DNA of 64,000 nt. It comes from Pseudomonas putida S13.1.2 (lineage in GTDB: Bacteria > Pseudomonadota > Gammaproteobacteria > Pseudomonadales > Pseudomonadaceae). The stretch is taken from positions 992,001-1,056,000 of the forward strand of contig NZ_CP010979.1 in the NCBI RefSeq assembly GCF_000498395.2, written 5' to 3'. The notes beneath the pieces were generated by a model. The model saw only the letters and a list, made by a program, of their open reading frames with translations, ran no database searches and had not been told where the DNA came from. Below, one piece after another: positions 25,709-33,131 of this stretch; within the stretch, counting starts at the first letter, position 1; every line of letters begins with the position of its first letter. The translations under genes and the position numbers were made by a program.

Positions 25709-26898
25709 GAGTGGATCTCCACGGTGGTTTCACTGCGTGCCGCACGGGGGGCTCGCTCGCTGCGTTTGAGGGCGGCGGCGGTGGCCTGGGCGGTGCGTTT
25801 GGTCCAGATCAGCAAGCCGCTGAGCACCATCAAGGTCAGGATCAGGCCGAAGAAGAACCAGATCAGCTTGATCGGCAGGCCGCCGAAGTCGCCGGTGTGC
25901 AGCGGGCGCATGGATTCGGTGACGAACTCCAGCGCCGAGCGGTCGCTGATCAGGAACTGGCTGTCGACATTGCTTGTGTACGGGTTTACCGAAGCACTCT
26001 GGAACATCAACGGGTACCAGCCCGGGCCGGACAGGGTGATGTGGCTGTAGGCGGTGGCGGGAAGCGAGATGGCATTCACCTCCAGCCCCGGGATCGCCAG
26101 GCCGGCGATGCGCGCTGCCTCATCCAGGTCGATGCGTGAGGCCGGGCTGCCATCTTGGGTCTGTGGCACTTCTTCACGGGCAATCACCGGCACGATGGGC
26201 CGGCTGGATATGGTGATGTGGTTGTCGAACAGGATCGCCTGGATCAGGAACCAGGTGCCGGTGATGGCAATGACCGCAATGAACCAGATCGACCACACCC
26301 CGGCCAGGCGGTGCACGTCACCCCAGAAAATCCGCGAGCCATGGCCGGTGCGCACGGGTTTGAAAAAGCCCTTCCAGAACTTCTTGTACACCACCAGGCC
26401 GGTGACCAGCGAAGCCAGCATAGGCAGGCCAAGCAATGACACCAGGTACCAGCCCCAACTGAAACCGTTGGTGAACGGCACCAGCCACCAGCCATGCAGG
26501 GCGCGGGTGAAGGCTTCGAAGTTGAAGTCCGGGGTCTTGCCCTGAATGGCCGCTGTGTAGGGGTTTACATACAGCGTTGGGCTGGTGCCGTCAGGCAGGG
26601 TGACACTGGCTTTTACTGCGAAGTGCGAACCATCCGGCTGGCTCAGGCGCTCTACCACCATGTCCGGCTCGGCCTTGTTCAAAGCTTCCAGCACCTGCTG
26701 AAAGCTCAAACGCTCGACGTCTGCGTCGGGCTTGTTGGCACGCACGGCCGGGTCGGCAAGCCAGACGATCTCCTGGCTGACCACGGCGAGCATGCCGGTA
26801 AAGCAGACGATCAGCACAAAGAACCAGATCGGCAGGGCGAGCCAGCTATGGACCAGGAACCACAGCCTGGATTTGGATTTTTTCGGTGATTTGGCCAT
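25705..26898 (-). CDS. fpvG: FpvG-type inner-membrane iron reductase (PepSY family)
   Basis: A 397-residue PepSY-type membrane protein with four main membrane helices: residues 10-35 (LVHSWLALPIWFFVLIVCFTGM), two in the centre and a C-terminal one (LIWFFFGLILTLMVLSGLLI). Paired histidines in helices (HSW, DVHRLAGVWS, RALHGWW) could hold heme. In P. aeruginosa FpvG reduces Fe(III) in ferripyoverdine in the periplasm. Start 26898 (MAKSPKKSK). It is the first gene of the fpv operon, with a Fur-like site upstream. Confidence 0.88.
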   Translation of the reverse strand: MAKSPKKSKSRLWFLVHSWLALPIWFFVLIVCFTGMLAVVSQEIVWLADPAVRANKPDADVERLSFQQVLEALNKAEPDMVVERLSQPDGSHFAVKASVTLPDGTSPTLYVNPYTAAIQGKTPDFNFEAFTRALHGWWLVPFTNGFSWGWYLVSLLGLPMLASLVTGLVVYKKFWKGFFKPVRTGHGSRIFWGDVHRLAGVWSIWFIAVIAITGTWFLIQAILFDNHITISSRPIVPVIAREEVPQTQDGSPASRIDLDEAARIAGLAIPGLEVNAISLPATAYSHITLSGPGWYPLMFQSASVNPYTSNVDSQFLISDRSALEFVTESMRPLHTGDFGGLPIKLIWFFFGLILTLMVLSGLLIWTKRTAQATAAALKRSERAPRAARSETTVEIHS

Positions 26899-26954
26899 CA
26901 GACGGTCTTCTGCAATGGGTGGTCGAGCGTATGCCCAACCAAAGAGGGCTGTAC

Positions 26955-26976
26955 TGATAAGGACGAATGAGAATTG
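26955..26976. promoter_or_regulatory. Fur-box-like sequence upstream of fpvG
   Basis: TGATAAGGACGAATGAGAAT on the plus strand, which contains a GATAA and an ATGAGAAT half-site of the Pseudomonas Fur consensus. It lies 57-78 bases upstream of fpvG. The match is partial; iron control of this operon is expected from its function. Confidence 0.4.
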
Positions 26977-26990
26977 AAAACCTGCCGATT

Positions 26991-27019
26991 TAAATGCAAG
27001 CAAATGTTTCTAAATGCAA
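26991..27019. repeat. TAAATGCAA direct repeat with 20-base period upstream of fpvG
   Basis: TAAATGCAA occurs at 26991-26999 and at 27011-27019, exactly two helical turns apart, between the pvdA terminator and the Fur-like site. It may be an activator site for the fpv operon. Confidence 0.4.
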
Positions 27020-27053
27020 AGCCGGCCTGCGCGCGAGGCGTCAGGCCGGCTTT
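27018..27053 (-). terminator. Terminator hairpin after pvdA
   Basis: AAAGCCGGCCTG and CAGGCCGGCTTT form a perfect 12-bp stem with a 12-base loop, starting 21 bases after the pvdA stop codon. There is no strong T-tract, only TTTGCATTTA. Confidence 0.65.
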
Positions 27054-27073
27054 GAAGGCATGCAGTAGAAAGG

Positions 27074-28408
27074 TCAGGCGCGGGTCAGGGCCACGGCCGG
27101 TTGCGGTTTACCGTGCACCTGCGCCAAGTCCTGATACAGCGCTCGGCCGATTTCCGCAGCGCGGGCCGGCAGCACCGAGAGCAGGGTGTCGCTCAGGCCG
27201 TGACTGGTCTCGCAGAAGCCCTGCAGGTACACCGAGGCCTGCAGGTCGGGGCTGGCCAGTACGCGGTAATTGCGATCGACGCTGAAATCGTCCAGGTAAC
27301 CGGCCAGCGGCGCCAGTAGGTCACGGTGCGAGCGGCGCTCGTAGCCGGTGGCGAGGATCACGGCATCGTAGCGGTGGGTTTGCTGCTGGCCGGTGGCGAG
27401 GTCGCGCAGGGTCAGTTCCAGGCCTTCGCGGGTAGCTACCACAGCTTCGACCTGGCGGCGGCACAGCACGTTGTGACGGTGCTGGTGGGCGACCTTCTGC
27501 CGGTACAGGATGCCGTAGATGCGTTCGATCAGGTTGAGGTCCACCACCGAGTAGTTGGTGTTGTGGTATTCGCCCAGCAGTTTGCTGCGCTGGTCGGCCG
27601 GTTCGTTGTAGACCAGGTCGGTGTAGTCCGGCGAGAAGATCTCGTTGACGAACGGGCTGTCGTCGGCGGGTTTGAGGGCCGAGCCACGCAGGATCATGTC
27701 GACCTTCACCGACGGGTAGCTGTCATTGAGATCGATGAATGCCTCGGCGGCGCTTTGGCCCGAACCGATCACTGCGATGCGCATCGGTTTGCCGGCGGTG
27801 CACGGCAGCGTGTTCAGGCTGCTCAGGTACTGGGAGTGATGGAATACCCGCGGGTCGTCCTTGAAGGCACCGAACTTTTCCGGGATTTTCGGCGTGCCGC
27901 CGCTGCCGACCACCACCGAGCGTGTTCGGCGGCTGTATTCGCGGCCCTGGGCGTCGCGCGAAACCAGGCGCAGGTGCTCGACCCGGCCAGCCTGCACCTC
28001 AGGTTCGATGCGCAGCACTTCCTGGCCGTACACCGCCTGGGTGGCAAAATGTTCGGCGGCCCAGCGCAGGTAGTCGTTGTACTCCAGGCGGCAGGGGTAG
28101 AAGGTGCCGAGGTTGATGAAGTCGGCCAGGCGCTGCTTCTGGTGCAGGTAATTGACGAAGCTGTAGGGGCTGGTGGGGTTGCGCAATGACACCAGGTCCT
28201 TGAGGAACGAGATCTGCAGCTCGCTCTGGGTGGCCAGGGTTTCGCCGTGCCAGCGGTAGTCCTGCTGCTTGTCGATGAACAGTGCGTCGAGGGCGTAGCC
28301 CTGGGACTCGGCGAGTTCTTCCAGGGCAATGGCCAAGGCCAGGTTGGAAGGGCCGAAGCCCACGCCGATCAGATCTTTGATGGTTTCCTGCTGTGAGGAC
28401 TGGCTCAT
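27074..28408 (-). CDS. pvdA: L-ornithine N5-monooxygenase PvdA
   Basis: A 444-residue flavin monooxygenase of normal PvdA length. FAD motif GVGFGPSNLALAIALEE near residue 16, NADPH motif IAVIGSGQSAAEAF near residue 214 and the ATGY motif in VILATGYERR are all present. It hydroxylates ornithine, the first step to the hydroxamate groups of pyoverdine. It stands alone upstream of the fpv operon on the same strand, separated by a strong hairpin. A PvdS-type promoter lies upstream (28482-28505). Confidence 0.95.
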   Translation of the reverse strand: MSQSSQQETIKDLIGVGFGPSNLALAIALEELAESQGYALDALFIDKQQDYRWHGETLATQSELQISFLKDLVSLRNPTSPYSFVNYLHQKQRLADFINLGTFYPCRLEYNDYLRWAAEHFATQAVYGQEVLRIEPEVQAGRVEHLRLVSRDAQGREYSRRTRSVVVGSGGTPKIPEKFGAFKDDPRVFHHSQYLSSLNTLPCTAGKPMRIAVIGSGQSAAEAFIDLNDSYPSVKVDMILRGSALKPADDSPFVNEIFSPDYTDLVYNEPADQRSKLLGEYHNTNYSVVDLNLIERIYGILYRQKVAHQHRHNVLCRRQVEAVVATREGLELTLRDLATGQQQTHRYDAVILATGYERRSHRDLLAPLAGYLDDFSVDRNYRVLASPDLQASVYLQGFCETSHGLSDTLLSVLPARAAEIGRALYQDLAQVHGKPQPAVALTRA

Positions 28409-28481
28409 GGCTGCGATTCCCTGAATGGTCGATATGGAGGCCCGCCGGGGCTCCGGCTCCTGCGCAAGTACATGTGTTGGA

Positions 28482-28505
28482 ACGAGCCAGTCGCGGGGGA
28501 ATTTA
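28482..28505 (-). promoter_or_regulatory. PvdS-dependent promoter of pvdA
   Basis: On the minus strand this reads TAAAT-TCCCC...-CGT with exactly 16 bases between the two elements, a perfect match to the PvdS box. It lies 74-97 bases upstream of the pvdA start. Confidence 0.8.
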
Positions 28506-28581
28506 AGCGGGCTAAAGAACTGCGCGGAATGGCCGATAGGGGGGTTACGGCAAGGACCTATCTTTCAGCCAGGGAATAGAC

Positions 28582-29028
28582 ATGAGCGCAATTACGGCTA
28601 GCAACCTGATGATCAACGGCGTTTCAGCGCAGACGCTGAGCGCTAACGCAGCCACTGAACGCGAACAGGCAAAACAGGCCGGTGAGGCGCTGGGCCCTTT
28701 GAGCATCAGTAGCGACAGCATGAAAGTTTCAGCGGGTAGCCAGGCGCAACCTGCGGACAGTGAAGACAGTGGCGAGTCAGAGGCCGTATCCGAGCTGCGT
28801 CAGCTGATCAAGGACCTGCAGAAGCAACTGGTCGAGGAGCAGAAGCAGTTGGCCGCGCTGCAGAACAGCAAGATGGATGAAGCGGCCAAGGCGGCTGCGG
28901 TGGGCGCCAAGCAGGCAAGCATTGCCACCATCAACGGGCAGATCATGGCTGCCACGGCGCAGCTGCTGGAGCTGTTGCAGCAAGAGGGTGGCAGCAGTTC
29001 GGGCGGGATGGTCAGCGCCACGGCCTGA
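28582..29028 (+). CDS. FlxA-like coiled-coil protein
   Basis: A 148-residue protein of the FlxA-like family. Residues 65-100 form a predicted coiled coil (SELRQLIKDLQKQLVEEQKQLAALQ). The N-terminal third is low-complexity and serine/alanine-rich, and the tail is GGSSSGG. No signal peptide is visible. FlxA is a flagellum-class gene of unknown function in E. coli. Here it stands alone with GGGAATAG before the ATG, convergent with pbpG. Confidence 0.75.
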   Translation: MSAITASNLMINGVSAQTLSANAATEREQAKQAGEALGPLSISSDSMKVSAGSQAQPADSEDSGESEAVSELRQLIKDLQKQLVEEQKQLAALQNSKMDEAAKAAAVGAKQASIATINGQIMAATAQLLELLQQEGGSSSGGMVSATA

Positions 29029-29042
29029 CTGTCTCGCGCAAT

Positions 29043-29079
29043 ACCTGTAGGCGCGGCCTTGCGTCGCGCCTACACAGGT
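29043..29079. terminator. Bidirectional hairpin between flxA-like gene and pbpG
   Basis: GTAGGCGCG and CGCGCCTAC form a nine-base stem, extended by ACCTGT/ACAGGT. It lies between two convergent genes, so it probably ends both. It could also be a single REP unit. Confidence 0.55.
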
Positions 29080-29098
29080 TCTGCGCAGCGCCAGGCGG

Positions 29099-30037
29099 TT
29101 ATTCGGACGCTATGCGCCCCTTGTTCTGCCGCTCGCTCTTGTACTGCATGGCCACTGCCGGTGCCGGCTTGGCTGCGCCGGTCTCCAGCCACTGGCGCAT
29201 GCGGCTGGCATCGGCAAAGTGGGTGTACTTGCCGAAAGCATCGAGGATGACCATGGCCACCGGGCGGTTGTCCATGCGGGTCAGCAGCACCAGGCAGTGC
29301 CCGGCTTCGTTGGTGAACCCGGTCTTGGTCAGCTTGATGTCCCAGTTGCTCTTGTTCACCAGGTGGTCAGTGTTACGGAAGCCCAGGGTGTAGTTGGGCT
29401 TGCGGAAGGCCACGGTCTTTTCACGGGTGGTCGACAGGTCGCTCAGCATCGGGTACTTGCGCGAGGCCATCAGCAGTTTGGCCAGGTCGCGTGCGGTGGA
29501 CACGTTCTGCGTCGACAGGCCGGTCGGCTCAACGTAGCGAGTATGTGCCATGCCCAGGCTGCGGGCCTTGGCATTCATTGCCTTGATGAACGCCGGGTAG
29601 CCGCCGGGGTAGGCGTTGGCCAGGCTGTTGGCCGCACGGTTTTCCGACGACATCAGGGTAATCAGCAGGGTCTCGCGGCGGTCGAGTTGGCTGCCCAGGC
29701 GCACGCGGGAATACACGCCTTTCATTTCCGGGTTGTTGGCGATGGTCATGGTGAGCATTTCATCCATGGGCAGCTTGGCATCCAGTACCACCATCGCTGT
29801 CATCAGCTTGGTGACCGAGGCGATCGGCACCACGCGGTCGGCGTGGCTCGAATACAACTCCTGGTTGGTATTCAGGTCGATCAGCAGCGCGCTGCCTGAA
29901 GCCAGATGCAGCTTGGACGGGTCACGTTGGACTTGGGCCGGGGGTTGTGCAGCAGCAGTCGACGGAAGGGTCGCGGTACCTGTGAGCAACAGCAGCAGGC
30001 TGAGGATGGACAGGGATGTTTTCACGTTGAGGCTCAC
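29099..30037 (-). CDS. pbpG: D-alanyl-D-alanine endopeptidase, PBP7 type
   Basis: A 312-residue penicillin-binding protein with a signal peptide ([23 protein letters not shown]). The active-site set of the family is complete: SVTK (SxxK) near residue 93, SSEN (SxN) near residue 150 and KTG near residue 235. PBP7/PbpG cleaves cross-links in peptidoglycan in the periplasm. It is monocistronic, with a 483-base non-coding region upstream. Confidence 0.92.
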   Translation of the reverse strand: MSLNVKTSLSILSLLLLLTGTATLPSTAAAQPPAQVQRDPSKLHLASGSALLIDLNTNQELYSSHADRVVPIASVTKLMTAMVVLDAKLPMDEMLTMTIANNPEMKGVYSRVRLGSQLDRRETLLITLMSSENRAANSLANAYPGGYPAFIKAMNAKARSLGMAHTRYVEPTGLSTQNVSTARDLAKLLMASRKYPMLSDLSTTREKTVAFRKPNYTLGFRNTDHLVNKSNWDIKLTKTGFTNEAGHCLVLLTRMDNRPVAMVILDAFGKYTHFADASRMRQWLETGAAKPAPAVAMQYKSERQNKGRIASE

Positions 30038-30180
30038 TAAAAGGTGGTATGTCGTTGGCTGTGCAAGGGTTTTCCCCCAAACCGCTGCATTGTGGAGTAT
30101 GGCCTAAACGCTGTCGAATGCCTTATGACTAAAGGGCGCAAGGTGAACGAAATTTAATCCTGTGCTTTGTTAAAGGCGCA

Positions 30181-30372
30181 TCAGTATGCAATGAGGTACG
30201 CCGCTACGCCCTTGGCAAGGCGCCAAGGCTTCCAGAGTGAAAGATGATCGAACAATCGGCTGTAGTTGCCCGCCAGCCCTGCAACCGCGAGGTAGACAAA
30301 CCACTTTCGCAGCAATCTGGAGAACTTTCTTTTGATGAATCGCAACAATGGGCACACCTTGGAAAATGGCAC
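30181..30372 (-). CDS. Possible small basic hydrophobic protein
   Basis: A 63-residue open frame with a GTG start and no clear ribosome site. The predicted product is basic near the N-terminus (RFIKRKFSRLLRKW) and hydrophobic after it (FVYLAVAGLAG), so it could be a short membrane protein. It lies in the 483-base, lower-GC gap between pbpG and the DUF1654 gene. Apart from the LexA box I see nothing else in that gap. Coding is not shown. Confidence 0.25.
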   Translation of the reverse strand: MPFSKVCPLLRFIKRKFSRLLRKWFVYLAVAGLAGNYSRLFDHLSLWKPWRLAKGVAAYLIAY

Positions 30373-30488
30373 CGTCGAGTTTACCGGGTCAGTCGGGTTG
30401 TAGGGCCGCCGTAATTACCTGTGGGCGAAATTTTTCTGTGGCAGGGCTTTACGCTGGATTTGGCGGTGAGATAAGCTTTCCCGGAATA

Positions 30489-30504
30489 CTGTACGAATAT
30501 ACAG
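30489..30504. promoter_or_regulatory. LexA box (SOS operator)
   Basis: CTGTACGAATATACAG matches the gammaproteobacterial LexA consensus CTGT-N8-ACAG perfectly. It lies 17-32 bases upstream of the DUF1654 ATG, where LexA would block the promoter or start region. SOS induction of the gene is predicted. Confidence 0.8.
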
Positions 30505-30520
30505 CTATCAGGATGAGAAT

Positions 30521-30844
30521 ATGTCTAAGCACATGATGGCAGCACCTCAGCAGTGCCAGGAAATGACCGGAGTAGAGCGGCTTGGCTTGCGGGTTTCGTC
30601 GATGATCAACCATCCGGTCGCGCAGACGCAGCGCTGGGTCGTTGTGCATCGCCTGGAGACCGACGGTGACGCGGAATGGGAGGAAGTGATGGGCCGGCTG
30701 CTGGAAACGCCCGAACTGGACCTGACCTTCAACGATGACCAGAGCGTGACAGTGTGCTGGGCGCGCAGCAGCGTGGAAGAGCGTGACGACTTTATCGTCG
30801 AGCGGGACAGCGAGGAGCGTGTGGAAGCGGCGGCACCTTTCTAG
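30521..30844 (+). CDS. DUF1654 family protein, predicted SOS-regulated
   Basis: A 107-residue acidic protein of DUF1654, a family found mostly in Pseudomonas. The family core is seen in GLRVSSMINHPVAQTQRWVVVHRLETDGDAEWEEVMGRL. Biochemical function is unknown. Start ATG 30521 follows CAGGATGAG. A perfect LexA box immediately upstream predicts induction by DNA damage. It converges with the S24 repressor gene, and a hairpin separates the two. Confidence 0.85.
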   Translation: MSKHMMAAPQQCQEMTGVERLGLRVSSMINHPVAQTQRWVVVHRLETDGDAEWEEVMGRLLETPELDLTFNDDQSVTVCWARSSVEERDDFIVERDSEERVEAAAPF

Positions 30845-30856
30845 CTACCCGCAAAT

Positions 30857-30876
30857 GCCCGCCGGGCCGGGCGGGC
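30857..30876. terminator. Hairpin between DUF1654 gene and S24 repressor gene
   Basis: GCCCGCC-GGGCCG-GGCGGGC followed by TTCGTTCTA on the plus strand, 13 bases after the DUF1654 stop. It lies between convergent genes and probably ends the plus-strand transcript. Confidence 0.6.
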
Positions 30877-30882
30877 TTCGTT

Positions 30883-31707
30883 CTACACAAGGTGGGCATT
30901 CCACACCAATAGCACCCTGGCCTGAATGTAAGTCTCTTCTCGGCGAATCATGCGGTCTTTGTGCCGCGAATTGTCGGAGATCATCTCGAAATGGTCCTCA
31001 TCCGCGATCTGCAGTCGCTTGATGTAGATGTGGTCGCCCCAGGAAAAGAAGTAGATGCCATCGCCAACGAACTCGCGAATGCTGACATCGACGATCAGCG
31101 GGTCGCGGTGCTTGATGGTCGGCTCCATCGACTGGCCCCAGCCCGTTACCATCTTCAGGTGGTGATGTTCTGTGAACGCCACACCCAGTTCGCGCAGATG
31201 GCTGGGGCTGACGCGAACGTCCTTGAACATTTCGGGGTAGTCGTGGGGGATCTGGCCCCCGCCCATGGCAGCCCGCACATCGTAGTGGGCAATCCACACT
31301 TCGTCACCGACCAGGCCGGGGCGAACACGCTCAGCCTTTACCAGCGTGGCATCCTGCGGTTCTTCTGCAGCGGCCAGCAACCTTTGCCGGGTTTCTTCAG
31401 GGATGCCTCTGCCGCTTCTGGCAAGCATCTGCTTGACCAGGTCGGCCGCCGAAAGCTTGCCGTCGCCCGTTTCAACCGGCGCCTGCACAGGGTCGCCTGC
31501 CGACAGTGCGTCGAACCAACCCCGTGGCAAACCTTCGATGCCCTCGATTCTGCGGGCCACGTCATCGCCCAGGTTTTTCGCGGTCTTGTCGGAAAGGATC
31601 TGGCTCAGGTGTGCAGGCGCCATGCCCCAGCGTTCTGCGCAGGATCCCTTCCTCTGGCTGCCAATGAGCTTGACCAGCTTGTGCTTGCGAATGTCGTAGA
31701 TGTCCAT
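30883..31707 (-). CDS. LexA-like S24 self-cleaving repressor (prophage/pyocin-type)
   Basis: A 274-residue repressor. An N-terminal helix-turn-helix occupies residues 10-55 (SCAERWGMAPAHLSQILSDKTAKNLGDDVARRIE). The S24 peptidase domain has Ser in WGQSMEPTIKHRDPLIVD near residue 190 and Lys in HIYIKRLQ. AAMGGG near residue 140 is a likely cleavage region. It resembles PrtR/CI-type repressors that cleave themselves when RecA is active. Start 31707 (MDIYDIR) lacks a clear ribosome site; 31719 is possible. Inverted repeats upstream are likely its operators. Confidence 0.85.
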   Translation of the reverse strand: MDIYDIRKHKLVKLIGSQRKGSCAERWGMAPAHLSQILSDKTAKNLGDDVARRIEGIEGLPRGWFDALSAGDPVQAPVETGDGKLSAADLVKQMLARSGRGIPEETRQRLLAAAEEPQDATLVKAERVRPGLVGDEVWIAHYDVRAAMGGGQIPHDYPEMFKDVRVSPSHLRELGVAFTEHHHLKMVTGWGQSMEPTIKHRDPLIVDVSIREFVGDGIYFFSWGDHIYIKRLQIADEDHFEMISDNSRHKDRMIRREETYIQARVLLVWNAHLV

Positions 31708-31726
31708 GGGGCAAAGCATGCCAGTG

Positions 31727-31743
31727 TTTAGCTTGCTGCTAAA
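31727..31743. promoter_or_regulatory. Repressor operator candidate O1
   Basis: TTTAGC-TTGCT-GCTAAA, a perfect six-base inverted repeat with a five-base spacer, just upstream of the S24 repressor start. The same arms recur at 31778-31792, so this is a likely autoregulatory site. Confidence 0.6.
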
Positions 31744-31777
31744 TGTGCGCATGGCTAAATTGGCTCTTGTGATGAAG

Positions 31778-31792
31778 TTAGCTGTAGGCTAA
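31778..31792. promoter_or_regulatory. Repressor operator candidate O2 within a plus-strand promoter
   Basis: TTAGC-TGTAG-GCTAA, the same motif as O1 with the same five-base spacer. It lies between a -35-like TTGTGA (31768-31773) and a -10-like TAAATT (31791-31796) spaced 17 bases. Binding here would shut off the gene at 31873. Confidence 0.6.
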
Positions 31793-31872
31793 ATTAAATG
31801 CACAAACAAAGAAAGCCAGCGAGACATTTTTCTCCCGGGGCTCATCGCATCATCATCTGTAATGAGGTTCAC

Positions 31873-32205
31873 ATGGATCCGACCGACCTCGGCCTGGGCA
31901 CAGTCACTTGGCTGAGCGGAACGGGCACTGTGTTACTGGGGGCATTTCTATGGCTGCGCAAGTGGTTGTCCAGGGATGCAACCGAGCGTGCGATGGACAG
32001 CGCAGATATTGCAGTGATCCGCCGACTGACCGAGCTGCTGGACATTGAGCGGGATGCCCGCAGAGAGGCAGAGGCCAAAGCTGACCAATTTGCCCGGGAG
32101 CGCAACGAGCTGGTGTTAAGCGTAGGGCGGCTACAAGGCAAGGTCCTGGCGCTGACCAGCCAGTTGGCTGTGGCGACAAAAATCACTGGCCCGAAAAAAC
32201 TGTAG
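31873..32205 (+). CDS. Small membrane-anchored coiled-coil protein
   Basis: A 110-residue protein, not recognised. One membrane segment lies near the N-terminus (VTWLSGTGTVLLGAFLWLRKW, about residues 10-33). A long charged helix with coiled-coil pattern follows (residues 45-95, RRLTELLDIERDARREAEAK). Start 31873 has GAGG upstream; an earlier in-frame ATG at 31798 lacks one. It is divergent from the S24 repressor and its promoter overlaps a repressor operator. The topology recalls phage lysis accessory (spanin-like) or small tail-assembly genes, but no lysis or tail genes are nearby. Confidence 0.65.
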   Translation: MDPTDLGLGTVTWLSGTGTVLLGAFLWLRKWLSRDATERAMDSADIAVIRRLTELLDIERDARREAEAKADQFARERNELVLSVGRLQGKVLALTSQLAVATKITGPKKL

Positions 32206-32247
32206 GCGCGAGCGTGCTCGCGATGCGCCGCGTGGGCGGCGCTCGAT
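32202..32247. repeat. Extragenic repeat shared with 10275-10321
   Basis: GTAGGCGCGAGC...GCTCGCGATGCGCCGCG.GGGCGGCGCTCGAT, second copy of the element at 10275-10321. It lies immediately before the stop of the small coiled-coil gene ends and continues into the gap. Confidence 0.6.
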
Positions 32248-32285
32248 TTGCGCGCCACCTCAAACTTCCAGCCAGGTGTTTTGGC

Positions 32286-32312
32286 AAAAAAAAGCCCGCC
32301 AGATCGGCGGGC
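32286..32312 (-). terminator. Rho-independent terminator of the 60-residue gene
   Basis: On the minus strand GCCCGCCG-ATCT-GGCGGGC is followed by eight T residues, a textbook terminator. It lies about 40 bases past the stop codon of the gene at 32350-32532. Confidence 0.85.
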
Positions 32313-32349
32313 CATAAGGGCGTAGGGAGCAACGCACAACAAATTCGGG

Positions 32350-32532
32350 TCAGGCGACCAAGGTGCCTGGTTGCAACTGCTCGACCAGGGCCTGGGCCGA
32401 GGCAAGGGTCGGCATCGGGCCGCTTACGGCTTCGCCGTTACGCACCAGGTACCAGCATGCCAGCAGGCCCTGCTCACGCAGTGAAGTGGGGACGGCGCTG
32501 CCGACAACGGACATGATCTGGATAGTGGCCAT
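32350..32532 (-). CDS. Small conserved hypothetical protein
   Basis: A 60-residue protein without recognised domain (MATIQIMSVVGSAVP, then ACWYLVRNGEAVSGP). The ribosome site AGGAGG seven bases before ATG and the strong terminator downstream make it a credible independent gene. The GPMPTLASAQALVEQL tail resembles short domains that wrap around a single beta-sheet (WYLVRNG.AVSGP). Function is unknown. Confidence 0.65.
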   Translation of the reverse strand: MATIQIMSVVGSAVPTSLREQGLLACWYLVRNGEAVSGPMPTLASAQALVEQLQPGTLVA

Positions 32533-32626
32533 GTGGACCTCCTGTGAAACATGGCTCTACCATACGCAGCAGCCTGAGCGGTTTGAAATCAACTTCATCG
32601 ATAGTGGTCATTAGTTCTATCAACCG

Positions 32627-32971
32627 TTACCAGCGCGGCGGGCCGTAATACACCGGTGGCGGGCCATAGTAGGTGCGGTACCCCGGGGGTGGCGGTGCTG
32701 GCGCGTAGTACGGTTGGTAGTACACGGGTTGCGGCGGCGGTTGCACGTACACCGGCGGCGGCCCGTAATAGACCGGCTGGCGTTCGACGTACACAGTACG
32801 GTCACGCCCGCCATAAGCCGTTGCCCCGACCACAGCACCGACCACCGCCGCACCCAGGATCGGGCCCGGCCCATACCAGCCACCGCCGCCATGGCCGCCG
32901 TGGGCAGCAGCGGGCCCGCTGACGGCCAAGGCACCGACCAGCAGGGCGATTCCGGGAATGTGACGGTTCAT
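32627..32971 (-). CDS. Exported Gly- and Pro/Tyr-rich protein
   Basis: A 114-residue protein. Residues 1-23 form a signal peptide ending AAAH, followed by GGHGGGG, a hydrophobic glycine-zipper-like segment (ILGAAVVGAVVGATAYGG, about residues 38-55) and a repetitive tail rich in PVYYGPPPVY units. Start 32971 has GAGG upstream. It is probably an outer-membrane or periplasmic surface protein; the function is unknown. Confidence 0.75.
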   Translation of the reverse strand: MNRHIPGIALLVGALAVSGPAAAHGGHGGGGWYGPGPILGAAVVGAVVGATAYGGRDRTVYVERQPVYYGPPPVYVQPPPQPVYYQPYYAPAPPPPGYRTYYGPPPVYYGPPRW

Positions 32972-33131
32972 GGAGCACCTCGCAAAGAAACCCCACGTTC
33001 GGGGCCTTGATAATATGACTCCAGTCTCTGTCAGCTGAGCACAGGGGAACGGTAAAGGTTGTGTAAGGGACGACCAGTGGTGGCCTCTGTTACGCTGCAC
33101 AAACGGTTCAGTTATGACAAAGGAGCAGGTT

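Noticed and set aside
31798..31872. Longer version of the small coiled-coil protein starting at 31798
   Set aside because: That ATG overlaps the predicted -10 region (31791-31796), has no ribosome site and adds a basic segment without similarity; 31873 has GAGG upstream.
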